Source: Chara braunii
Lineage: Eukaryota; Streptophyta; Charophyceae; Charales; Characeae
Length of the DNA: 38,081 nt
Reading direction: 5' to 3'
Assembly: GCA_003427395.1 (NCBI GenBank)
Contig: BFEA01000812.1
Coordinates: 286,947-325,027, forward strand
The translations under genes and the position numbers were made by a program. Of the stretch, positions 31,000 to 38,081 are shown piece by piece; positions within the stretch are counted from its first letter, which is position 1; every line of letters begins with the position of its first letter. The notes under the pieces were generated by a model, which did not search any database, was not told where the DNA came from, and saw only the letters and a list, made by a program, of their open reading frames with translations.

Positions 31000-31368
31000 C
31001 TAGCATTCCATCGCGATTAACGCTAAGGCCAACAGGACTCTGTCCGCAGAATCCTCTAAGAATACATAGAACGTCTCGAAGTCGTCTATATCCCCAAAAT
31101 CTTCAACATCTGCTAAGGTCTTAATATACTCATTCCAATACCAGTTGTGAGCTTTGAGCATTCTGAGAACGGAGCTATCTACTATGACCCCCGCTAACTC
31201 TCTAGCCACTTCCTCCTCACTCTCTAGGAGTCTCTCAGCCTCTCTAGGGGTCTCGCACCACGCCCTACTCATGGGCCGCTCATCGAAGGGAAACACGATG
31301 TCGTGCGCACGGTCCCCGCTAGGGGAACCTTTCTCGGCCGCGTCACTCAGGATTGGCAGAATTCTCAT
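31000..31368 (-). CDS. Small ORF c (122 aa), function unknown, first of the - strand array
   Basis: ATG at 31368 opens 122 codons to TAG at 31000. The N-terminus is mixed; residues about 40-65 form a Glu-rich helix (REAERLLESEEEVARELAG). The C-terminal half is acidic (EDFGDIDDFETF) and ends in a hydrophobic helix (RVLLALALIAMEC). No signal peptide. It is not similar to the a or b ORFs. It lies 205 bp upstream of a1 on the same strand and could be part of the same transcription unit. Composition looks protein-like, but there is no paralogue to test it. Confidence 0.45.
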   Translation of the reverse strand: MRILPILSDAAEKGSPSGDRAHDIVFPFDERPMSRAWCETPREAERLLESEEEVARELAGVIVDSSVLRMLKAHNWYWNEYIKTLADVEDFGDIDDFETFYVFLEDSADRVLLALALIAMEC

Positions 31369-31460
31369 GTCGCTTCACGAAAAGGGAAGCGGCAGAGCCG
31401 CTCCGGTCGAGTGCGCCGGCTATACCTCCGTCGAGCCCCTAGGACAGGACAGGGTCTCGC

Positions 31461-31477
31461 GAGGTAAAACTTACCTC
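31461..31477. other. Perfect hairpin upstream of the small-ORF array, with a GTAAGT on the - strand
   Basis: GAGGTAA / TTACCTC with a 3-nt loop lies about 95 bp upstream of the ORF c start. On the - strand it reads GGAG|GTAAGT, a consensus 5' splice site, so an upstream exon is conceivable. No matching acceptor was established. Confidence 0.35.
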
Positions 31478-31964
31478 CACCCGCGGGAGTTGTCACCATC
31501 CCATGGGTGGGCGTATCCCCGCCGAGCTACTGAACCACACGCGAAAGTTTTTACTTGCAATCGTGGAGGTGGCCCAGCCGAGGGCGTTTCTCGTTTGCTG
31601 TAGCATATGGGGTACGCGCGGTCCACGCCTAGCTCGGACCCGTACGCGAACCGTCACGCTGGGGCGCTGATCTCCCACGTGCGGTTTAGCGACGGTCGAC
31701 TAGGACATCCTTACTCAACCACGCGATACGCGACAAATCAAACTAACTCAGACAAACAAGTAAGCCTAGTCCCTTTTTCGTACGTCCTGACCCATAACTT
31801 AGAAAAAAATATTTGTGTATGCGCGAGACTCACACAAGGTTGCATAAAAAGAATGCAACCATCAAGGAATCATAATGCTCAGTCATGTGTACTCAATTGT
31901 TCTGCTATCATGGCGACGCTTCATGCATTACCCACATTCGCGCACCCTCTCATGGGTTTCGGGG

Positions 31965-32227
31965 TTGCGTATGGCACTCAAGTGTCGAAAGCAAAATATC
32001 GTGAAGGGTTCTTCCTTCACGATATTGCACAGCTGAAGGATAAGCTGTGCAGCCCTTGCGACGCGCCTGTCTTTTAGGCAGTGGGTAACCATACGCAAGA
32101 GGCGTAGGCCCAACTCAAGGGAAAAACCCTTTTGTGCTGGACCAGAGCCTGGGATGTCCAGGACAAGGACCTCGAATTCCAGGCTCAGGACCAACGTCCG
32201 ACTAATAAAAAAAAAAAAAAAAAAAAA
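31965..32227 (+). other. Nested perfect inverted repeats followed by A21: structured element with poly(A)
   Basis: An outer 10-bp stem TTGCGTATGG / CCATACGCAA (31965-31974 with 32089-32098) encloses three hairpins. They are a 13-bp perfect stem (31995-32007 with 32014-32026, 6-nt loop), an 8-bp perfect stem (32027-32034 with 32043-32050) and a small GCCT/AGGC stem (about 32066-32080). Downstream are AAGGG/CCCTT (32117-32131) and GAGCCTGG/CCAGGCTC (32145-32186), then 21 consecutive A (32207-32227). This looks like a retroposed copy of a structured RNA, or a fold-back element, on the + strand. No box A/B promoter was recognised, and the 5' end is undefined. Confidence 0.55.
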
Positions 32228-32579
32228 GCAAGATCCCTTTGAGATCAGGTATGCTCGTCCTTCCCCTGCGGAAGGAAAATACGAGTAACCACAGGTTGGC
32301 GAGCAATTCGCCGTACTCAAACTAAGTCTCGGTCGAATTAGAGGTCGAGCACTAAACCTTGCGGTCGGCTTCTCATGCCTGCTCGTTAGATGCATGCGGC
32401 AAAAGCAAAATTAAAAAAAAGGCGAGTCTCGGGGAAGTCAGGGAGAGTCATTCTCACAGCCATTGTTGAACCTTGTCACTCGCACCAGGCATTCATTCAT
32501 CCATATCACTCTCAAATCCAGGAGTGAGCCATCGCTCCCATACACGTGGGAAGTGAGGCAACGCCACTTCCCAGTCCGC
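32228..32579. other. No gene recognised; short hairpin
   Basis: Includes CTTCC/GGAAG across CCTGC (about 32260-32276) and an A8 run at about 32412. No LTR of Ty3-B could be identified here. Confidence 0.4.
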
Positions 32580-32624
32580 TGGACACAGCTGCCTTGCTAG
32601 CCACCTCCTCCACGTTCGGGGAGC

Positions 32625-33455
32625 ATGCGGATGTCGCACATCTTCGGAAAGACTTTGAAGATTATGTTGTTGAGCTGGTCCCTTCGTTGGACCTATGCCT
32701 CCACGTGCAAGACTCATGTATGCGCAGTTTCATCACCGTCGGCAAACGATCTGACTCCATTGGCAACACTTCTATACTCGTCGGTGTGGTCAAGATTTGA
32801 GGACCTTGACCCGTTGACGACGAAAGACTTCCAATGGTTGCCTCTTCCCCCATCTGGTTCATCGGCGAAACCGCATTGCAATGCCTTGATGGCAGACCTC
32901 GACCTATTGACGGATGGCGAAGTAGCGGTTGTTGACCTTCGCGAGTATATTGCGAAGATCGACTGCGAGTATGCCATACAACGGTACGACGACGTAGACG
33001 CGCCGTTACTTTACATCTGCATTTAGATCGGGAAGGCGACCTGCAACGCCTTGATCGATTGTGGAGCTACTCGCAACTACATTAGTCAAGACTTCATGGT
33101 TCGTGCTGGCCTCGGCTGTAAGTTTGAAGGAAGTCGCAGCCCATGCAAGTCACATAAGTGGAAGGTCACATGCACAAGTCTATCGACCAGTGCATTGACG
33201 TGGCACCCGTGTACTTTGCCCTGCACGCATACGAGGTCGTGCCCTTTGACATTTTAAACGAGAAGTTCAACATGATCTTTGGCATATTGTGGCTGCAAAG
33301 CGAGGACCATGTAGTGAACTTCTACCGCCACACTGTTTACGTTCGTAATCAGTATGGCGTACTCGTGGCATGCACTGTTCCTTTGCCCCACCTTTCGATT
33401 GGCTGCCACGTGGTCTTCGCGGCAAGCATTCACAATTCCATCGCACTGCAAAACA
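32625..33455 (+). pseudogene. Ty3-B Gag/protease region
   Basis: The protease active-site block ALIDCGATRNYISQDF lies at about 33047-33095 (Asp codon 33057-33059; Cys replaces the usual Ser or Thr of D-S/T-G). A TAG at about 33024-33026 separates it from the upstream frame in this register. Further downstream, in another frame, is a FNMIFGILWLQSEDHVVNF segment, the G-x-x-WL flap-side block typical of Ty3 proteases, at about 33265-33330. The upstream open frames (32546-33026) are acidic and may be the Gag-protease linker. At least one frameshift divides the protease. Confidence 0.72.
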
Positions 33456-33900
33456 TGAAAGAAATGAGCATTTGCTTCTTACACACCCTCCCTCCTTTCG
33501 ACGAGCCAGTGACCGCATTGCCACCGAATCGACGTATGGTAGAGCTTATTGACTCCTTCGGCGATGTCTTTGAAGCTCCTGCCAGAATCATACAGGATCA
33601 ACCAATTTGTCACGAGATCATCCTCGAAAACGGGGTCGTACCTCCACACGGATGTATTTACCACATAAGCGAGGAGAAACTCCGCGCAAAAATGTTGTGG
33701 AGTCAACCGCACGAAAGAAATTGGCATTTGTTTCTTACACACCCTCCCTACTCCCGACGAGCCAGTTACCGAAGTGCCACCAAATCACCGCATTGTAGTT
33801 TCTTGACTCCTTTGGCAATGTCTTTGAAGCTCCCGCCAGAATCGTACAGGATCGGTCAATGCGTCATAAGATCATCCTCGAAGACGGAGCCGTGTGGAAG
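33455..33900 (+). repeat. Internal 190-bp duplication, 256 bp apart
   Basis: The segment beginning with a GAAAGAAAT word and TTCTTACACACCCTCCCT occurs at about 33457-33648 and again at about 33713-33900 with roughly 85-90 % match by eye. It covers the linker just before RT (SFGDVFEAPARI). The copies differ by many substitutions, so the duplication is not recent. Confidence 0.8.
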
Positions 33901-34083
33901 TGCTTTGAGCGCAACTCGACGATCTCGTTGCCAAGGGCTGGATTCACCCTATCTGGTCGTCCTATAGTGCACCCGTTCGCTTCGTCCGAAAAAGGAACGA
34001 AGAATTGCGGCTATACATCGACTACCGCAAACTGAACGCGCAAGTCGTTAAGAATGCTGGCCCGCTCCCGAGCATCAACGATC

Positions 34084-34313
34084 ATTGTCAGCCGAAGCTT
34101 GAAACTTTGTTGAGAGAACGATATGTTCGTGGGAAATTTTGCATGCTTATCGAGGTTGGATCCCTGGAAATGGATAGAACTAATAAAAAAAATATATAAA
34201 TCCGAGGTGGGAAAAATATGAAATTATGAACAAATTTGATGGAGCGGAACTATCTACTTTGTTAGAACAAAGAATTACAAATTATTACAAGTGGATGAAA
34301 TCGGTCGAGTGGT
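34084..34313 (+). other. AT-rich insertion inside the Ty3-B RT
   Basis: Between GPLPSIND and the expected LERL block about 230 bp of AT-rich sequence intervenes, with different codon content. It contains an A8 run (34185-34192) and short frames. An ATT trinucleotide is present at both edges but is too short to call a target duplication. Origin unknown. Confidence 0.6.
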
Positions 34314-34705
34314 TATTCTCGAACGTTTATGAGGCGCCACATACTTCTTTAAATTGGATCTCAAGCCGAGTTACCACCAAATCGAGATTCATCCACGGTA
34401 TCGGTACAAGACCACGTTCAAAACGCAATACTGGTACTTCGATTGGGTCATAATGTCATTCGGTCTCACGAATGCCCCGGCCACCTTCCAAGTGGCAATG
34501 ATGACAGAGTTTCACGACATGTTGGACCAGTTCGTGATCATCTACCTCGACGATATCTTGGTCTAGAGCTGGACTTTGAAGTATATTGCGCACCTATGCG
34601 ACGTTCTAGATAGGTTACGTACGACCAAGTACAAGGCCAACCGAGCAAAGTGCAAATTTGCACAACAAAATCTCGAGTACTTGGGTCACTTTGTGACGTC
34701 GCAAG

Positions 34706-34776
34706 GTATCTGTCCGCTCATGGACAAGATCAAGGTCAGGCATCCGTCCGCTCGTGGATAAGATCAAGGTCATCCA
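34706..34776 (+). repeat. 35-bp tandem duplication in the Ty3-B RT thumb
   Basis: TCCGCTCATGGACAAGATC is followed 35 bp later by TCCGCTCGTGGATAAGATC, each with flanking CAAGGTCA. Because 35 is not a multiple of 3, the duplication shifts the frame. Confidence 0.88.
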
Positions 34777-34860
34777 AAATTGCCTGGAACCGACCAACGC
34801 TACGGAAGTTCGTTCTTTCATGGGATTGGTCGGGTATTATCAATGCTTCATCGGCGGATA

Positions 34861-35305
34861 CACACGGATCGCCGCACCTTTGTCGAAATTGCAGTCCCTA
34901 AAGGTGTCAAGTTCGGAGTTTGAAGACGGTGTTGCTCTTCGCTCCCGTCTTGAGTATCTACGATCCCACTTTGGCAACGAGAGTGACTATGGATGTTTTC
35001 GGCTATGACATTGGTGCAGTTTACGAACAACAGGACGGAGTAGATTGGCATGCGGTTGAGTACTTGAGCCAAAAGGTGCCACCCATCAACGAGGTTGATG
35101 ATGAGCGGAAGGAGTTGCTCGCATCCGTCATGGTACGTGAGCATGGGCAACACTTCCTCCTTGGTTGTCGTAGGTTCACTTGGGCAACGGACAATACCCC
35201 ATTGACCCACTACAAGACGCAAGACACAGTGAGTAGCATGATTGCTCAGTGAATGTATTTCATTGATCCATTCGACTTCACTCCAAAGTACATTTTGGGT
35301 AACTG
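34861..35305 (+). pseudogene. Ty3-B RNase H
   Basis: After a frame change, LSIYDPTLATRVTMDVFGYD (about 34952-35011), GAVYEQQDGVDWHAVEYLS, RKELLASV and FTWATDNTPLTHYKTQDT define the Ty3 RNase H domain. A TGA at 35250-35252 and a TGA at about 35304 interrupt the stretch leading to the tether. The second acidic block (ATDN) is kept. Confidence 0.8.
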
Positions 35306-36314
35306 AGCCCAGGTGCTTTCTCTTGAAGATTGGATCTTTGCGCGACAAGCCATGTTCGACTTCAACAATGACCTCCATCAACATTTTGTGCTTGCATACA
35401 AGTCGGATTTGGAATACGTCACTCTTTACGAGCAACTTTTTTTGGTTCACCCGCCGGCCAGCCACTATCACATCGCCGACGCCTATTTGCTACCATATTC
35501 ACGAGTCAAGGACTTACTATGTGTCCCACGAGACCGTCAAATACGGACTCGCCTTCTCGACAAGTACCACGACTCACGACCCACCGGCCACTTCGGAATC
35601 AACCACACTATCACAAGACTTCAACAACAATTCTGGTAGCCCGACCATTTCACTGATGTCACCCGGTATTGCGAATCTTGCGAAGTTTGCCGACGAAGCG
35701 AACCCCTCAACCGGAACGCCTGTGGCGAGTTGCGGCCATTGCCTATTCTTCGGAAACCCGACCTCTCCAAAGCTATGTACGTCACCGACCCATTCCATCG
35801 CAACCGCTTTGGGCATGACAACATTCTCATGATCGTTGACCGTTTGAGTAAGTACGCTCGATTCCTTCCTTGCAAGTATAACGCAATGGCTCCCGAGCTC
35901 ACGTGACTTTTGCACACCAGCTGAATTTGCAGCCACGGCGTTCCAGAAGACATCGTAAGCGATCGCTACACTCGCTTCATGTCGGCATTTTGGACTTCTC
36001 TCATGGAGGAGTTGGACACCGAGATGAAACCGACTTCAACCCAGCATCCACAAACAGACGGATAAACGGAGCGGGCATATCAAAGCGCTCAAATGATGCT
36101 CCGTACGGTCATCCGTCCAGACCAAAAGGATTGGGTTGACCGCCTCCCTGACATAGAGTTCACCAACAACACTTCGTTGCATCTGGCGATTGACGTGACG
36201 CCATTTGAGTTGCACCACGGTGGCCGAAAAGGCCGTATCTTTGATGATCTTTCATTTCTGCAGACGACCGAGATTGATGCCCTTTGGTTTCCGTCCCCCG
36301 TTTGGAAGTACTGA
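35306..36314 (+). pseudogene. Ty3-B integrase, four stops in one frame
   Basis: One frame carries the zinc-binding HHCC region (GHFGINHTITRLQQQFW then CESCEVC, about 35584-35691) and the catalytic core. The core shows MYVTDPF (first Asp), VSDRYTRFMSAFW (second Asp) and QHPQTDG*TERAYQ (Glu region). A PDQKDWVDRLPDIEF block and a TPFELHHG block follow. In-frame stops include TAG 35637 (aligning with a conserved Trp), TGA near 35901 and TAA near 36063, ending at 36314. No frameshift over the 1-kb core. Confidence 0.83.
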
Positions 36315-36479
36315 GACTTGTAGGCTCAAGCCCGCACGAATATACACAAGGCTCAAGTTCGCAAGCCAATTGGCGTCGTGTGCCATATCCTATCCGTGTC
36401 TGTGACCTTGTTTCGGTTTCCGTTGAAGATTTCATGCTCGAACAAAAGCTACTCCCCTACTCCCCAAGTGGTTTGCACC

Positions 36480-36840
36480 TTGGACCGATACATCAGTTGT
36501 CGGCGACGAGCCCGGTGACTCATCATTTGTGATCGGCATCCCGCCGCATCTACCGGTCCACCCAATTTTTCACACCTCCAAGCTGGCTATGTATACACCA
36601 GCCAAGAGCGACAGCTTCCCGGACCAACGATCGCAGGACCCTTCGTCTATGGATGGTCATCAGGAAATCGTTTGTATCGTCACGCACCGCAAGTACGGCA
36701 ACAAGCCAATGCAATATAAGGTCGCATTCAAGTGGTGCGACCGCGACAACACATAGTGGATTTCGCTAGCATACTTGCAAGCATCCGCATTGCTAATCTA
36801 CGCCAACCACGACCGACAACGACTAGGTAAGGAAGCTTCA
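36480..36840 (+). pseudogene. Ty3-B C-terminal chromodomain-like tail
   Basis: HLPVHPIFHTSKLAMYTP is the usual end of the integrase region. It is followed by a chromodomain-like pattern (EIVCIVTHRKYGN, QYKVAFKWCDRDNT, stop, W). Such tails direct chromovirus integration to marked chromatin. A TAG at 36754-36756 falls where the pattern expects a residue before Trp. Confidence 0.7.
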
Positions 36841-36900
36841 CAACTTGTCTATCCCACCCCGACTTCCGTCCTTACATCCTACGGACAGCTTCACCCTCGC

Positions 36901-37071
36901 AGGTCAGCTCGGTCTTCAAGGAGGAGGGGGGGCGGTGGCATTCTCTGTTCTCACCCAGGCCCTGTCGAGCCCAACCTGGTAGGAGTAGGGGGTATCAGGG
37001 TTGTAGGTCAGTTTAGGCTAAGTCGCAGTAGGCCTTGGGAGAGAAGGTTAACAACAATCGTATTTTTCATC
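36901..37071. other. No gene recognised
   Basis: Spacer between Ty3-B and the hairpin repeat. A purine-rich GGAGGAGGGGGGGCGG stretch lies at about 36920-36935, possibly a polypurine tract, but no LTR follows that I could pair. Confidence 0.35.
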
Positions 37072-37440
37072 ACCACTTCAGGACACCCTTCACTACTTCA
37101 GCCTACCTAAACAGGTGGTTTTCGGGGTCTTCGGACCTTTCACCACTTCAGGACCATTCATGTCTGAAAATCATGAATGGTCCTGAAGTGGTGAAAGCTC
37201 CGAAGATCCTGAAAACCACATGTTTAGGCAGGCTACATCCTCAAGTGGTGAAGGGTGGTTTTCATGGTCTTCATACCTTTCACCACTTCAGGATCATTCA
37301 AGATTTTCAAATTGCCCAAAACTCCCACTTGACCACTTCAGGACACCCTTCACCACTTCAGGATACAGCCTGCCTAAACAGGTGGTTTTCAGGGTCTTCG
37401 GACTTTTCACCGCTTCAGGACCATTCATGATTTTCAGACT
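37072..37440. repeat. CACCACTTCAGGA repeat containing a long inverted repeat
   Basis: A unit of about 60-100 bp (CCTAAACAGGTGGTTTTC, GGTCTTCGGAC, CACCACTTCAGGACCATTCATG) occurs three times forward (about 37101, 37250 and 37370) and once inverted (37172-37233). The first forward and the inverted copy form a hairpin: 26 bp perfect (37137-37162 with 37172-37197) around a 9-nt loop, then about 31 of 36 further pairs out to 37101 and 37233. Weaker pairing continues to about 37075 and 37262. No protein is supported. Confidence 0.88.
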
Positions 37441-37989
37441 GCCAAAAATTCTCACTTCAGAATTTCCATTCCTGAATTTTCAGCTACCAGATAACCGCTT
37501 GTGGGCCTTGGGCGTCGTTTCGGTTAGTGTAAGACCCTCGACCAGTTGAGCGTCATTCAAGCCTAGTTCGACTTAGTTTTTGCTCAGACCCTGATCCGGG
37601 TATGTAGTAGTTAGGCGCCAATACCATTAGCGTCACTGGTTTTGAGTTAGTGCCCGTTCGATAGAGGCCTTGGCCAGATGTTTAGCCTTCAGGCAGTCTC
37701 AACGCTATTTATAGTTGAAATGCCTCGTAGACCGTAGACATTCTTTAGGTAGTAGTGTAGTTGACGATAGGTAGAGTTGTAATCTTCCAGCATCGGGCGC
37801 TGTGTTGGGTTTTCAGCCACGGGCTAGAGTTGCAGTCTACTGCAACGGAGGTTAGGGAGAGGACCGACTATGGTGGAGGCCAGGGGACTCATCTGATGAC
37901 TTACCTGCAATGCCAATGCTCCAGCTTCGTCCTCAGTGCATCTGTACATGCATCAAGGTGAAACCTTTTGCAGGTCAGTACCTGGTAGA
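37441..37989. other. No gene recognised
   Basis: Unique-looking sequence with scattered TAGT words and no open frame of interest. It could be 3' UTR or spacer. Confidence 0.4.
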
Positions 37990-38004
37990 GAGAGAGAGAG
38001 AGAA

Positions 38005-38081
<77 letters not shown>
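37990..38081 (+). repeat. (GA)n microsatellite, runs to the window end
   Basis: AG repeats with two minor interruptions; the true end lies outside the window. Confidence 0.95.

Larger units (their letters stand above)
33930..34860 (+). pseudogene. Ty3-B reverse transcriptase, interrupted
   Basis: Blocks in order: RLYIDYRKLNAQ (about 34007-34042); KNAGPLPSIND, then a foreign 230-bp insert; YFFKLDLKPSYHQIEIH resuming at about 34341; FGLTNAPATFQVAM (34459-34500); and the catalytic YLDD at 34543-34554, intact. A TAG at 34564-34566 follows LDDILV. The thumb (KYKANRAKCKFAQQNLEYLGHF) continues in the same frame, then shifts after a 35-bp duplication to RSFMGLVGYYQCFIGGYTRIAAPL. Several indels and stops make it inactive. 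Confidence 0.85.
32580..36900 (+). mobile_element. Ty3-B: chromovirus-like Ty3 retrotransposon, heavily rearranged
   Basis: Protease, RT, RNase H, integrase and a chromodomain-like tail appear in canonical Ty3 order on the + strand but in changing frames. Internal duplications and an insertion interrupt the RT region. No LTR pair, primer-binding site or polypurine tract was found, and Gag is not clearly recognisable, so the ends are approximate. The element is non-functional. Confidence 0.86.

Noticed and set aside
31607-32077. 156-codon + strand ORF across the hairpin region
   Set aside because: It reads through the perfect inverted repeats, which explains part of its length; no motif is present and the opposite strand is also open.
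32207-32227. LTR or terminal boundary of Ty3-B at the A21 run
   Set aside because: No matching copy of the flanking sequence was found near 36900-37000; the A run fits a retroposon tail better.

Overview
The window looks like a repeat-rich eukaryotic nuclear region, most plausibly from a streptophyte (plant or charophyte green alga such as a Chara-type genome). The reasons are two plant-style L1/LINE elements (DUF4283-like ORF1 with a CCHC knuckle; ORF2 with AP endonuclease, reverse transcriptase and a C-terminal zf-RVT-like Cys/His segment), two chromovirus-like Ty3 pol fragments, many microsatellites and single N bases inside dinucleotide runs. The organism assignment is an inference. No conserved single-copy host gene, tRNA or rRNA was recognised.

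Layout. 1-7562: LINE-A, + strand, ORF1 and ORF2 dead by point stops, ending in an A-rich tail. 7563-about 13860: LINE-B, a diverged relative in head-to-tail order, missing its 3' end. 14046-15180: gene-free stretch, then a degenerate GAGCTC-centred repeat. 15181-15755: fragment of a different YIDD-type reverse transcriptase. 15752-19300: microsatellites, pyrimidine tracts and an approximately 430-bp direct duplication. 19519-20330: Ty3 RT/RNase H relic on the - strand. 20640-21400: degenerate GGACTCTGAACTTGG-type repeat. 21400-25310: gene-poor sequence with GA, TA and TG repeats. 25557-26140: 163-bp tandem repeat. 26905-28560: degenerate TCAACCA repeat. 29340-29765: GGGACT-type repeat. 29777-31368: five small, tightly packed ORFs on the - strand, including two clear paralogues. 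31965-32227: nested hairpins followed by A21. 32580-36900: broken chromovirus-like Ty3 pol on the + strand. 37072-37440: repeat unit containing a long inverted repeat. 37990-38081: GA repeat.

What stands out. (1) The small-ORF array at 29.8-31.4 kb is the best candidate for undescribed genes. Two ORFs of about 100 aa share a VY-VGIYLPRERE core whose DNA differs almost only at synonymous positions, which is direct evidence of protein-level constraint. Each is followed immediately by a second small ORF, so the array reads a1-b1-a2-b2. (2) In both LINEs the ORF1 stop overlaps the ORF2 start in the same 8-nt arrangement, ATGARTAG, which suggests coupled translation. (3) Both LINEs have decayed almost entirely by substitution (about 26 in-frame stops, two frameshifts over about 12 kb), unlike the Ty3-B element, which is broken by several frameshifts, duplications and an insertion. 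(4) Two strong fold-back regions (31965-32098 and 37075-37262) could be structured RNAs or small-RNA precursors.
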